A stretch of 29,649 nt of DNA, taken from positions 1 to 29,649 of IMG/VR virus record IMGVR_UViG_3300006315_000129; one strand, 5' to 3'. The notes under the pieces were generated by a model that was given only the letters and a program-made list of their open reading frames with translations, ran no database searches and was not told the DNA's origin. The position numbers and the translations under genes were made by a program. Below are positions 21,406 to 29,649 of this stretch, piece by piece (within the stretch, counting starts at the first letter, position 1; each line of letters starts with the position of its first letter). This DNA is from a virus.

Positions 21406-23881
21406 AAATGTAATAGAATATAAAGGCAAACTCCTTGTTAGAGGTGTAAGAGATAGCAAAGAGTTTAAAGAGAAGATTAATTTTTCACCTACATTATATT
21501 CAGTATCACAACTACAAGAACAATTTAAATCATTACAAGGACATAATTTAAGACCAATTACTTTTTCATCTATTGATTCTGCTCGTAGATTTAAACGTGA
21601 TGTTGCTACTCAAAATGCACCTGTCTATGGACTTGATAGATTTCATTATCAATACATCAATGAAGAGTATCCAAAACAAGTTAAGTGGTCAAAAGACTTA
21701 ATTAAAATATTTACATTAGATATAGAATGTACCTGTGAAAATGGATTTCCAGAAGTAAATAATCCAATTGAAGAACTATTATGTATTACAGTTAAGAATC
21801 AAACAAACAAACAAATTATAACGTGGGGTGTTGGTGAGTTTAAAACTTTACGTACAGATGTAACTTATATTAAATGTACAGATGAAAGACATTTAATAAT
21901 GGAGTTTATGAAATTTTGGTTAAAGAATTATCCAGATGTTATTACAGGTTGGAATACTAAATTCTTTGACTTACCTTATTTAATGAATAGAATTGAAATG
22001 ATTGCAGGTGCCAAAGTTGCAAATAGAATGTCGCCTTGGAACTTAATACATAAAGAAGAAATAATTGTAAGAGGCAGACCTAATACATATTATTCATTGT
22101 ATGGTATTGCAATGTTAGATTATCTTGATTTATACAAATGGTTTATACCAGTAAGACAAGAGAGTTATAGATTATCTCATATAGGTGAAACTGAATTAGG
22201 TGAAACTAAAATAGAAAATCCATATGATACTTTTAAAGATTTCTATACAAAAGATTATCAAAAATTTGTAGAGTATAATATTCAAGACGTAGAAATAGTT
22301 GATGGTTTAGAAGATAAGTTAGGTCTAATTGATTTATCTTTAACCTTTGCATATGAAACTAAAGTAAACTATAACGATATATTCTCACAGGTAAGAGTTT
22401 GGGATACATTAATCGCAAACCACTTGATGACAAAAAAGATTTGTGTACCTCCTAGGGAAGACCACATAAAGGACACCAAGTATGAAGGTGCGTATGTGAA
22501 AGAACCTAGACTTGGTATGCAAAAATGGGTGGTGTCTTTTGATATCAACTCACTTTATCCACATATTATTGTACAATATAATATTTCTCCCGAAAAAATA
22601 TTAGGTGTTAAACCATCTGGTGTTTCTGTGAATAAAATGCTTGATAAGAAGACACCCCTAGATTATTTAAAAACAGAAGGTGCTTGTATAACACCTAACG
22701 GTGCAATGTTTAAAAATGATAGTCAAGGTTTTTTACCTGAAATGATTGAAAAGATTTATAAAGACCGTGTGATATATAAGAAACGTGAATTAAAAGCAAA
22801 GAAAGAATATCAAAAGAATCCAACAATAGAATTAAAAAAAGAAATTGCTAGGTGCCACAATGTACAATGGGCAAGAAAGATTGCGTTGAATAGTTGTTAT
22901 GGTGCAATAGGTAATCAATACTTTAGATACTATGACATAGCACAAGCAAGTGCTGTAACTACAGCAGGTCAGTTTATAATTAGATTTATAGAACAAAAAG
23001 TAAATGAATATTTAAATCAAGTATTACAAACACACGGTGAAATAGATTATGTACTAGCGTCTGATACAGATTCAATATATGTTTCATTAGATAAACTTGT
23101 AGAGAAAACTTGTAAGGGTAAAACAGACCAACAAATATGTGATTTCATAGGTAAGGTATGTGATAATAAATTAGAACCTTTTATTGCAAAACAATTTGAA
23201 GATGTTGCAGACTATACTAACGCATATAAAAACGCAATGGTTATGGCACGTGAAGTTATTGCCAACAAAGGTATATGGGTTGCGAAAAAAAGATATATGT
23301 TAAATGTATTAGACGAGGAAGATGTGAGATTATCTGAACCTAAACTAAAGATTATGGGTATAGAAGCGATTAAATCTTCAACTCCGCAAGTCTGCCGAGG
23401 TAAGATTAAAGAAGCAATTAAAATTATAATGAGTAAATCTGAAAGTGATTTACATACTTTCATTGCAGATTTTAAAAAAGAATTTATGGGTATGTCTGCT
23501 GAGAAAATATCTTTTCCAAGGTCTTGTAATAATATGAGAAAATATGGTAGTAGTAAAGATGTGTTTATCAAAGGTACACCTATACACGTTAAGGGTGCAT
23601 TGATTTATAATCATCAAATAAAACAATTTAAATTACAGAATAAGTATCCTTATATTCAAGAAGGAGATAAGATTAAGTTTATTAAATTGTTAGAAGCAAA
23701 TCCATTTAAGTTTGATGTGATTAGTTATATAACTAAACTACCAAAAGAATTTAATCTACAAGAGTATATTGATTATGAAGTACAGTTTGAGAAAACTTTC
23801 CTAGACCCTATGAGATTTATATTGAACTCAATAGGTTGGGAACACGAAAAGAAAGCAAGTTTGGAGGCATTTTTTGGATGA
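21392..23881 (+). CDS. 43: family B DNA polymerase gp43
   Basis: An 829-residue replicative polymerase (T4: 898; marine T4-like forms about 830). Exonuclease motifs: LDIE (Asp110, Glu112), TGWNTKFFDLPYL at about 185-197, YNIQD at about 295-299. Polymerase motifs: DINSLYP at 384-390, KIALNSCYG at about 496-504, and ASDTDSIY with catalytic Asp558 and Asp560, then KKRY. The C-terminal KKASLEAFFG resembles the clamp-binding tail of T4 gp43. No intron or intein interrupts it. The ATG lies inside the ferredoxin gene, and the stop forms ATGA with the following microprotein. Confidence 0.97.
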   Translation: MNFYKNVIEYKGKLLVRGVRDSKEFKEKINFSPTLYSVSQLQEQFKSLQGHNLRPITFSSIDSARRFKRDVATQNAPVYGLDRFHYQYINEEYPKQVKWSKDLIKIFTLDIECTCENGFPEVNNPIEELLCITVKNQTNKQIITWGVGEFKTLRTDVTYIKCTDERHLIMEFMKFWLKNYPDVITGWNTKFFDLPYLMNRIEMIAGAKVANRMSPWNLIHKEEIIVRGRPNTYYSLYGIAMLDYLDLYKWFIPVRQESYRLSHIGETELGETKIENPYDTFKDFYTKDYQKFVEYNIQDVEIVDGLEDKLGLIDLSLTFAYETKVNYNDIFSQVRVWDTLIANHLMTKKICVPPREDHIKDTKYEGAYVKEPRLGMQKWVVSFDINSLYPHIIVQYNISPEKILGVKPSGVSVNKMLDKKTPLDYLKTEGACITPNGAMFKNDSQGFLPEMIEKIYKDRVIYKKRELKAKKEYQKNPTIELKKEIARCHNVQWARKIALNSCYGAIGNQYFRYYDIAQASAVTTAGQFIIRFIEQKVNEYLNQVLQTHGEIDYVLASDTDSIYVSLDKLVEKTCKGKTDQQICDFIGKVCDNKLEPFIAKQFEDVADYTNAYKNAMVMAREVIANKGIWVAKKRYMLNVLDEEDVRLSEPKLKIMGIEAIKSSTPQVCRGKIKEAIKIIMSKSESDLHTFIADFKKEFMGMSAEKISFPRSCNNMRKYGSSKDVFIKGTPIHVKGALIYNHQIKQFKLQNKYPYIQEGDKIKFIKLLEANPFKFDVISYITKLPKEFNLQEYIDYEVQFEKTFLDPMRFILNSIGWEHEKKASLEAFFG

Positions 23882-24021
23882 TAGACCAGTTATTATTTCT
23901 AGCTATTATAGTATTTGCTGTAAGAGTAGGAGAGATATTTGCTATGACTAAAATATCATTTTGGAAGTTTTGTTTAATGTTATTATTAATTAAATTTGTG
24001 ATGGTAAGTTATGTTAGTTAA
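23878..24021 (+). CDS. 47-residue membrane microprotein before methyltransferase
   Basis: The ATG at 23878 sits in ATGA overlap with the gene 43 stop. The product has two hydrophobic stretches (LLFLAIIVFAV and FCLMLLLIKFVMVSYV) separated by a polar turn with RVGE, giving either two short spans or one span plus an amphipathic helix. No known family. It overlaps the next methyltransferase gene by 11 bases, the second of three microprotein-methyltransferase couplets. Confidence 0.5.
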   Translation: MIDQLLFLAIIVFAVRVGEIFAMTKISFWKFCLMLLLIKFVMVSYVS

Positions 24022-24916
24022 TGAAGAAAGTTTAAAACATTTAAAAACAGTTAAAGACAATACGTTTGATTCGTGTGTAACTGATCCACCATATCATTTG
24101 GCGTCTATACTTAAACGATTTGGTCCAGGTCAGAAAGGCATTAATAATAAAGATGAGAAAGAAGGACGCAATGGACCTTATCATAGAGCAGCCAAAGGAT
24201 TTATGGGACAGACTTGGGATGGTGGTGATATAGCATTTAATAAAGATTTTTGGAAAGAAGTATATAGAGTTATGAAACCAGGTGCAGTACTATTATCTTT
24301 TGCCGCCACTAGAAACTATCATAGAATGGCAGTTGCAGTAGAAGACGCTGGGTTTGAAATATTTGATATGATTAATTGGATATATGGTAGTGGATTTCCT
24401 AAAAGAAAAAATTATTTAAAACCTGGTCACGAACCTATTGTAATGGCACGTAAAGGAGTTAATAAAAGTTTAAACATAGATGAGAGTAGAGTACCTGGAT
24501 ACGAGTGGGACACAACTAAAAACAGAAGAGAACCTAAAAAACATAAAGAGGCAATTTATAAATTAGGTTTAAAGAAAACAGGTACAGGAGAAAAAATAGA
24601 TGGTAGATATCCTGCTAATGTTATACACGATGGAATAGGAGAAGAGTGGGCAAAGTATTTTTATTGTCATAAGGCAAGTAAAAAAGAAAAAGGAGATACT
24701 GAACACCCTACAGTTAAACCATTAGAGTTAATGAGATATCTTGTTAAGTTAGTTACACCTAAAGATGGTACAGTATTGGATCCATTTGCAGGCACAGGTA
24801 CTACTGGAGAAGCGGCGTTATTAGAAGGTCGTAAGTATTACTTGATAGAAAGAGAAAAGAATTATTTTAAAGACATAGAGAAGAGATTAAAGAAAGTGAA
24901 TCCGTTTTTTGTATGA
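24011..24916 (+). CDS. DNA amino-methyltransferase (DPPY type)
   Basis: A 301-residue methyltransferase of circularly permuted (beta-class) order: catalytic TDPPYH at 24-29 near the N-terminus and the AdoMet-binding DPFAGTGTTG at 257-266 near the C-terminus, preceded by HPTVKPLELM. This is typical of N6-adenine or N4-cytosine enzymes. The middle (about 60-200) holds the target recognition region. It is complete and probably active. No restriction partner is adjacent. It is coupled to membrane microproteins at both ends. Confidence 0.88.
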   Translation: MLVNEESLKHLKTVKDNTFDSCVTDPPYHLASILKRFGPGQKGINNKDEKEGRNGPYHRAAKGFMGQTWDGGDIAFNKDFWKEVYRVMKPGAVLLSFAATRNYHRMAVAVEDAGFEIFDMINWIYGSGFPKRKNYLKPGHEPIVMARKGVNKSLNIDESRVPGYEWDTTKNRREPKKHKEAIYKLGLKKTGTGEKIDGRYPANVIHDGIGEEWAKYFYCHKASKKEKGDTEHPTVKPLELMRYLVKLVTPKDGTVLDPFAGTGTTGEAALLEGRKYYLIEREKNYFKDIEKRLKKVNPFFV

Positions 24917-25008
24917 CATTATTACTTGCATTAACTTTATCAGCTTTATGTATTATAATACCAATGTTATTATTAATATTATGGAACAATGAAAAACCTA
25001 GACCTTAA
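24913..25008 (+). CDS. 31-residue membrane microprotein before methyltransferase
   Basis: ATGA overlap with the previous methyltransferase stop, and 20-base overlap with the next methyltransferase gene. The product is a single hydrophobic helix (LLLALTLSALCIIIPMLLLILW) with a short polar tail NNEKPRP. It is a likely single-span membrane peptide with no known family. Confidence 0.45.
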   Translation: MTLLLALTLSALCIIIPMLLLILWNNEKPRP

Positions 25009-26218
25009 ACAATTCGCAGACGAAAATAGATTACCTATAATGGATTCTATCCAATTTAAAAGATGGACAGATGAAATAGGTAAAGAAAAATTTAGAGAAC
25101 TATTATCAGAATATATTGCTGAATATAGACCAGAATTTCCTTTAAATCATATTTCATATGAAGATATGAAAAACAATATAATACAATTAAGTAAATTTGA
25201 TACTAGTAAACTTTGTACACCTAAAGAACAAAGTCATAAAGATGTATTTGAAAAATATGATGACTATAAGTATCCTTATTCAAAATATGGTTTAGGAGTA
25301 ATTGACGCTCCTTCAACATATAATAAATGCAGTAATTATTTTCATCAAAAGTTGAGATTAAATTGTTCAAGTTATAGTTTTAGAGCACCAATTGAAGTTT
25401 TTAAAAATGGTAATGCAAAAGATATATGGAAGTGTTTAGGTGCATTATGGAGAGGTGTTAATAGTAGTAAAGATTTATCACCAAATAGTTATAGAGAAGC
25501 AATAAGATTAGGTACATATATTGCAACACAATTTAAACCAGTTGTTGCAAAAACAATATACGATATGACCAATGCAGAAACAGTATTAGATACCAGTTGC
25601 GGTTGGGGAGATAGACTTGCTGGTTTCTTTGCTAGTAAGGCAACACATTATTATGGTTGTGATCCCAATCCAAATACATATAAAATATATCAGAAACAGA
25701 TAGAAGAATATAGTAAATTCTTTAAAAACAAAACTGTTAAGATATGGAATTGTGGTGCAGAAGATTTACCTTATAACGAACTACCAGAAATAGATTGTGC
25801 ATTTACAAGTCCACCTTACTTTAGTACTGAACAATATAATAAAGGTGGTGAGAAAGAAGAGAATCAATCTTGGTTTAAGTTTAATGAGTATGAACAATGG
25901 AGAGATAATTTTTATCTTCCAGTTGCAGAAAAGACTTTAAGTAAATCAAAATTTATGCTAGTTAATATTATGGATCCAAAGATTAAGGGTACTAGATATA
26001 GGTCAAGTGATGAATTAGTTGATAGATTTAAAGATAAGTTTTTAGGTCAGGTTGGTATGAGGATTATGCAAAGACCACAAGGTACTAAAAAATTTAAAAC
26101 AAAAGAAGAGTTGAATGCCTTTATGGCAATGACATATATTGAAAATGTATGGTGTTTTGGAGAGAAAACAGACTTATTCAAACACGCAAGACTAGGGACA
26201 CTAGAGGCGTTTATATAA
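24989..26218 (+). CDS. DNA methyltransferase (SPPY type), paralogue of that at 7580
   Basis: A 409-residue protein. AdoMet motif I is VLDTSCGWGDR at 199-209, followed by YGCDPNPNTY (222-231), and the catalytic TSPPYF at 273-278. It aligns with the protein at 7580 across motif I and TSPPYF..EQY, but has a different N-terminal region of about 190 residues, so the target site may differ. Motif I is better preserved here than in the 7580 protein (SCGWGD versus SMGYGG). Orphan DNA modification is the likely role. Confidence 0.75.
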   Translation: MKNLDLKQFADENRLPIMDSIQFKRWTDEIGKEKFRELLSEYIAEYRPEFPLNHISYEDMKNNIIQLSKFDTSKLCTPKEQSHKDVFEKYDDYKYPYSKYGLGVIDAPSTYNKCSNYFHQKLRLNCSSYSFRAPIEVFKNGNAKDIWKCLGALWRGVNSSKDLSPNSYREAIRLGTYIATQFKPVVAKTIYDMTNAETVLDTSCGWGDRLAGFFASKATHYYGCDPNPNTYKIYQKQIEEYSKFFKNKTVKIWNCGAEDLPYNELPEIDCAFTSPPYFSTEQYNKGGEKEENQSWFKFNEYEQWRDNFYLPVAEKTLSKSKFMLVNIMDPKIKGTRYRSSDELVDRFKDKFLGQVGMRIMQRPQGTKKFKTKEELNAFMAMTYIENVWCFGEKTDLFKHARLGTLEAFI

Positions 26219-26224
26219 ATATGT

Positions 26225-26398
26225 ATGAGAATAACGGTATATAAAAGATATAATGATTACATTAGTCAAAATTTTCTGCCAACGGAACTTGACTCGGTTA
26301 GAGAATTATGTTATATTAACAACATCAAATGGTACACAATAAGTTATACGGAAGAGGAGTGGAACGAATATGAAAGACTTTCTAAAAGAAATAATTAA
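26225..26398 (+). CDS. 57-residue protein of unknown function
   Basis: An open frame of 57 codons between the methyltransferase and uvsX, overlapping uvsX by 29 bases. The product is mixed-charge and aromatic-rich ([23 protein letters not shown]) with no membrane span. No recognisable ribosome binding site precedes it; TATAAATA at 26214-26221 lies just upstream. The uvsX promoter lies inside it, so it may be a real overlapping gene or a chance frame. Confidence 0.4.
   Translation: MRITVYKRYNDYISQNFLPTELDSVRELCYINNIKWYTISYTEEEWNEYERLSKRNN
26289..26317 (+). promoter_or_regulatory. sigma70-like promoter for uvsX
   Basis: TTGACT at 26289-26294, 17-base spacer and TATATT at 26312-26317. Transcription would begin near 26324 and leave a leader of about 46 bases holding the GAAGAGGAG ribosome binding site before the uvsX ATG at 26370. 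Confidence 0.55.
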
Positions 26399-27395
26399 AG
26401 AAACAGGAAATGAATTTGCTAGTTTAGCAAGTGAAGGAATTACAGCAGGAGATGTAACTTCATTTATAGATACAGGTTCTTATTCTTTTAATGCTCTTCT
26501 TTCAGGTTCAATTTATGGTGGGTTGCCAGGCAATAGAATTACAGCAATTGCAGGTGAGGCCGCAACTGGTAAAACATTTTTTGCATTAGGTATTTTAAAA
26601 AATTATTTAGAAAAAGACAAAGACGCAGGCGTTGTTTTATTTGAATCAGAAAATGCAGTATCAAAAGATATGATAGAGGCAAGAGGTGTTGATAGTTCCA
26701 GAGTTGTAGTAGTACCAGTATCAACAGTACAAGAATTTAGAAGTCAATCAATAAAAATATTAGACAAGTATTTACAACAACCAGATATTGAAAGAAAACC
26801 TTTGATGTTTGTATTAGATAGTTTAGGTATGTTATCTACTACAAAAGAAATGACAGATACAGCAGAAGGTAAAGAAACAAGAGATATGACTAGAAGTCAA
26901 ATAGTCAAATCTACATTTAGAGTTTTAACATTGAAACTAGGACAAGCAAATGTTCCTATGTTAATGACCAATCATACGTATGATGTCATTGGTTCAATGT
27001 TCCCACAAAAAGAAATGGGTGGCGGTTCAGGATTGAAATACGCTGCCTCAACAATCATCTATCTAGGTAAACGAAAAGAAAAAATCGGTACAGAAGTAGT
27101 TGGAAATATTATTCATTGCAAAACATATAAGTCAAGAATCACAAAAGAAAATTCTCAAATTGATGTTAAGTTAACATATAAAAGAGGACTAGATAAGTAT
27201 TATGGTCTTCTTCAACTTGGTGAAGAGGCAGGTATCTTTAAGAAAGTATCAACAAGATATGAAATGCCTGATGGTTCTAAAGTATTTGGTAAAGCAATCA
27301 ATGATGATCCAGAAAAGTATTTTACAAAAGAAGTATTAGAAAAAATAGATGAACACGCAAGACAAAAATTTACATACGGATCAGAAGAAGAGTAA
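26370..27395 (+). CDS. uvsX: UvsX recombinase (RecA-like)
   Basis: A 341-residue protein, slightly shorter than T4 UvsX (391). Walker A is GEAATGKT at 62-69, Walker B-type [11 protein letters not shown] at about 145-155, and a DNA-loop region with [12 protein letters not shown] at about 216-227. UvsX catalyses strand exchange for recombination-dependent replication, acting downstream of gp46/47 resection and alongside UvsW. A strong GAGGAG ribosome binding site and a promoter precede it. It overlaps the next gene by 47 bases. Confidence 0.95.
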   Translation: MKDFLKEIIKETGNEFASLASEGITAGDVTSFIDTGSYSFNALLSGSIYGGLPGNRITAIAGEAATGKTFFALGILKNYLEKDKDAGVVLFESENAVSKDMIEARGVDSSRVVVVPVSTVQEFRSQSIKILDKYLQQPDIERKPLMFVLDSLGMLSTTKEMTDTAEGKETRDMTRSQIVKSTFRVLTLKLGQANVPMLMTNHTYDVIGSMFPQKEMGGGSGLKYAASTIIYLGKRKEKIGTEVVGNIIHCKTYKSRITKENSQIDVKLTYKRGLDKYYGLLQLGEEAGIFKKVSTRYEMPDGSKVFGKAINDDPEKYFTKEVLEKIDEHARQKFTYGSEEE

Positions 27396-27675
27396 AAGAT
27401 TTACCTACGCTCAAAGAGAAGGTGATGATTTTTCTTGTATAAAACTTACAGAAGGAAAGTATAAAGGTGTAATATATCATTATGGTAAGTGTGGATTTGC
27501 TAAAGATGAAAATGCTGATGGTACTTTACCTATGAAGTTTGATTTTATTATTAAAGTAAATCCTACAGATGAAATACTGGACGTTGACAATAATGAATTT
27601 GTAGATTATATTGGTGATATATTAATAGAAATTTTAGAAACACAATTACAAGATGGTACAGCAGTCATTTCATAA
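27349..27675 (+). CDS. unknown protein between uvsX and 41
   Basis: A 108-residue acidic protein. The only ATG lies 47 bases inside uvsX; the following codons are hydrophilic ([16 protein letters not shown]), so the folded part starts near residue 18. The rest looks like a small mixed alpha-beta domain ([38 protein letters not shown]). In T4 gene 40 occupies this position, but I see no sequence support for equating them. It overlaps gene 41 by 23 bases. Confidence 0.6.
   Translation: MNTQDKNLHTDQKKSKRFTYAQREGDDFSCIKLTEGKYKGVIYHYGKCGFAKDENADGTLPMKFDFIIKVNPTDEILDVDNNEFVDYIGDILIEILETQLQDGTAVIS
27584..27612 (+). promoter_or_regulatory. candidate internal promoter upstream of gene 41
   Basis: TTGACA at 27584-27589, 17-base spacer, TATATT at 27607-27612, inside the preceding coding sequence. 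Transcription would start about 34 bases before the gene 41 ATG. Chance occurrence in AT-rich coding DNA is possible. Confidence 0.4.
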
Positions 27676-29047
27676 TTCAGATAGATTAGAAACAACTATA
27701 TTAAATAATCTTTTTTTTCAAGAAGATTATACTAGAAAAGTATTACCTTTTTTAAAAGAAGAATATTTTGGTTTAAGAACTGAAAAGATTTTATTTAAAG
27801 AAGTATATAAATTTGTAGAGAAATATAATAATCTTCCAACAAAAGAATCAATCTTAATAGAACTATCACAAAGAAAAGATATTAACGAAGAAGAACATAA
27901 TACATTAAAAGATTATGTTAATTCTATAACTAAATTAGATTCTGATCCACAATGGTTGTTAGATACAACTGAAAGATTTTGTAAAGATAAAGCAGTACAT
28001 AATGCTGTATTAGATGGTATTAAAATATTAGATAAGAAAGATAGTAAGAGAACACCAGAAGCAATACCTAGTATATTAGCAGACGCATTAGCAGTATCTT
28101 TTGACCAACATATTGGACACGATTATATAGATGACGCTGATGATAGATTTAAATGGTATCATACTAAAGAAACAAAATACCAATTTGATTTAGATTATAT
28201 GAATAGAATAACCAAAGGTGGTGTTCCAAGTAAGACTTTGAATATTGCATTGGCAGGTACAGGTGTAGGTAAGTCTTTGTTTATGTGTCATTGTGCAAGT
28301 GCTTATTTGGCACAAGGTTTAAATGTATTGTATATTACTTTAGAAATGGCAGAAGAAAGAATTGCTGAAAGAATTGACGCAAACTTATTAGATGTAACTA
28401 TGGACGATTTACATACAATGCCAAAAGATTTATATGATAATAAAATGGAAAAGATTAGACAGAAGACTGGTGGTAAATTAATTATTAAAGAATATCCAAC
28501 GGCGTCTGCTCACGCAGGACATTTTAGAGCATTGTTTAATGAACTTGCATTAAAGAAAAGTTTTAAACCAGATGTAGTGTTCATAGATTATTTAAATATA
28601 TGTGCGTCAAGTAGATTTAAAGGTGGTAATATAGGTTCTTATTTCTATATCAAAGCAATTGCAGAAGAATTAAGAGGACTTGCAGTAGAATTTAATGTAC
28701 CATTGTTTTCTGCTACACAAACAACAAGAACTGGTTTTATGAGTACAGATATAGGACTAGAAGATACAGCAGAAAGTTTTGGATTGCCAGCAACAGCAGA
28801 CTTTATGTTTGCAATAATATCCAATGATGATTTAGAAGCATTAGGACAGTTAAAAATTAAACAATTGAAGAATAGATATAATGACCCAGGTATTAATAGG
28901 TCATTTATTATAGGAGTTGATAGAGCAAAAATGAGATTGTATGACGTAGGTCAACAAGCACAAAACATAGTTGATTCAAACCAAAAAGAAGAGGAACCGA
29001 AAGAGAAAGATATCGCCTACGATAAGTTTTCGGATTTTAAAGTATAA
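27653..29047 (+). CDS. 41: replicative DNA helicase gp41 (DnaB-like)
   Basis: A 464-residue DnaB-family helicase (T4 gp41: 475). The N-terminal domain spans about 1-150. The RecA-like core has Walker A AGTGVGKS at 201-208, Walker B VVFIDYLNI at about 308-316, and the H4-type QTTRTGF region at about 358-364. It unwinds the lagging-strand template as a hexamer and pairs with the gp61 primase. The ATG overlaps the upstream gene by 23 bases. The acidic, lysine-rich C-terminal tail is probably a partner-binding segment. Confidence 0.94.
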   Translation: MVQQSFHNSDRLETTILNNLFFQEDYTRKVLPFLKEEYFGLRTEKILFKEVYKFVEKYNNLPTKESILIELSQRKDINEEEHNTLKDYVNSITKLDSDPQWLLDTTERFCKDKAVHNAVLDGIKILDKKDSKRTPEAIPSILADALAVSFDQHIGHDYIDDADDRFKWYHTKETKYQFDLDYMNRITKGGVPSKTLNIALAGTGVGKSLFMCHCASAYLAQGLNVLYITLEMAEERIAERIDANLLDVTMDDLHTMPKDLYDNKMEKIRQKTGGKLIIKEYPTASAHAGHFRALFNELALKKSFKPDVVFIDYLNICASSRFKGGNIGSYFYIKAIAEELRGLAVEFNVPLFSATQTTRTGFMSTDIGLEDTAESFGLPATADFMFAIISNDDLEALGQLKIKQLKNRYNDPGINRSFIIGVDRAKMRLYDVGQQAQNIVDSNQKEEEPKEKDIAYDKFSDFKV

Positions 29048-29592
29048 TGGATACTCAACCAATTTTTACAATAGATGTACACACGCAAGAAGATTTTTTA
29101 AATCAACAAGAAATAGATAAACTAATTACTGGTATAAACAAAGAAGATTTATTAGATTATAGTTTCTTTAAAGGGGATGCTAAATCATCTTACGTTGCTA
29201 TGCAAGAACAAAAACCTAACATTTTAGATTTTCATACAGATATAGCAGATAAAATTACTAATAAAGTTTATGTAACTAATCAAAGATTGGCAGACTCTTG
29301 GTGTAATATACAAGGTAAAGGCAGTACATTAGACTTTCATAATCATCCTAATTCAGTTGTTTCTGGTGTTATATTTTTAAAAGCAGATGAAAAGAGTAGC
29401 AAGTTAGTCTTTCAGAATCCACTTACTCCTATATCTCCAACAGCAGTTTCTCCACACCGAGAAACTTATGAACTAACACCTAAAACAGGATTATTGGCAA
29501 TGTGGCCGAGTTATTTAATGCACGGTTCAGGACCTAGCATTAATCAAAGTGATGAAAGGATAGTATTAAGTTTTAATACGTACTGGAAATAA
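29047..29592 (+). CDS. 2OG-Fe(II) oxygenase, phage type
   Basis: A 181-residue protein of the putative 2OG-Fe(II) oxygenase family common in marine phages. It has DFHNHPNSVVSGVIFL with His98 and His100, the distal histidine in MHGSGP (His159), and Arg171 in DERIVLSFN for 2-oxoglutarate. Fe(II) ligands and the 2OG arginine are therefore all present. The substrate is unknown. It shares one base with the gene 41 stop (TAATGG) and so is co-translated with the helicase. It is unrelated in length and N-terminus to the oxygenase at 4384 but has the same core. Confidence 0.85.
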   Translation: MDTQPIFTIDVHTQEDFLNQQEIDKLITGINKEDLLDYSFFKGDAKSSYVAMQEQKPNILDFHTDIADKITNKVYVTNQRLADSWCNIQGKGSTLDFHNHPNSVVSGVIFLKADEKSSKLVFQNPLTPISPTAVSPHRETYELTPKTGLLAMWPSYLMHGSGPSINQSDERIVLSFNTYWK

Positions 29593-29593
29593 T

Positions 29594-29649
29594 ATGGGCA
29601 TACAAAAGAATATATGGAACAACCAAAAGATATTAGACAATCTCATTTA
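29594..29649 (+). CDS. start of a further gene, cut by window end
   Basis: An ATG two bases after the oxygenase stop opens a frame of 18 codons to the window end (MGIQKNIWNNQ...). There is only a weak ribosome binding site. Too little is visible to name it; the close spacing matches the rest of the operon. Confidence 0.4.
   Translation, partial: MGIQKNIWNNQKILDNLI

Noticed and set aside
1745-23571. Long open frames on the - strand, such as within genes at 6679-7011, 7230-7643, 11738-12217 and 23212-23571
   Set aside because: All are shadows of well-supported + strand genes, with no recognisable domains or ribosome binding sites.
1-29649. CRISPR array, insertion sequence, integrase or homing endonuclease
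   Set aside because: No repeat-spacer pattern, transposase, integrase or HNH/GIY-YIG motif was seen in the translated genes or gaps.

Overview
This window is a contiguous early/middle region of an AT-rich, T4-like myovirus. Every convincing gene is on the + strand, genes are packed with ATGA-type overlaps, and the conserved genes follow T4's order: uvsW (3' end only), 55, 47, 46, 45, 44, 62, regA, 43, uvsX, 41. The low GC, the T4 core with a short form of gp62, and the accessory cargo (bS21, peptide deformylase, Hsp20, CobS/CobT-like pair, flavin halogenase, 2OG-Fe(II) oxygenases) point to a marine T4-like phage of the cyanophage/pelagiphage type. No photosynthesis gene is present, so a heterotrophic host such as a SAR11-like alphaproteobacterium is an inference, not a demonstration.

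Layout. 1-1761: end of UvsW, an Sm-like protein, and late sigma factor gp55 behind its own promoter. 1764-8731: halogenase, gp47, 2OG oxygenase, gp46, peptide deformylase and a DNA methyltransferase. 8772-12461: a VWA/metallopeptidase-like protein and a MoxR/CobS-type AAA ATPase, each behind a closely similar promoter. 12475-14155: a strong hairpin, two membrane microproteins, a coiled-coil protein, ribosomal protein bS21, a gene-free stretch of about 390 bases that folds on paper into a chain of hairpins and two pseudoknots, then Hsp20 and an intrinsic terminator. 14165-14970: small lipoprotein and peroxiredoxin, each with its own promoter. 14994-20405: clamp and clamp loader (45, 44, 62) and RegA, with an accessory block (microprotein, methyltransferase, ParB-like, PD-(D/E)XK-like) inserted between 44 and 62, then a RimK-protease fusion. 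20380-26218: NfuA-like Fe-S protein, second Sm-like protein, 2Fe-2S ferredoxin, DNA polymerase gp43, and two DNA methyltransferases each preceded by a membrane microprotein. 26225-29649: UvsX, an unknown protein, gp41 helicase, a second 2OG oxygenase and the start of one more gene.

How it fits together. The core genes build the replisome (43, 44/62, 45, 41), recombination-dependent replication (uvsX, uvsW, 46/47) and the switch to late transcription (55 with the 45 clamp). A second theme is control of host translation and protein quality: bS21, the RimK-protease fusion, peptide deformylase, RegA, Hsp20 and the AAA/VWA pair. A third is redox and Fe-S chemistry: peroxiredoxin, NfuA-like protein, ferredoxin, halogenase, oxygenases. 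The most interesting unexplained items are the structured RNA candidate at 13281-13623, a set of sigma70-like promoters that place the start codon almost at the transcription start, the RimK-protease fusion paired with bS21, and the repeated microprotein-methyltransferase couplets.
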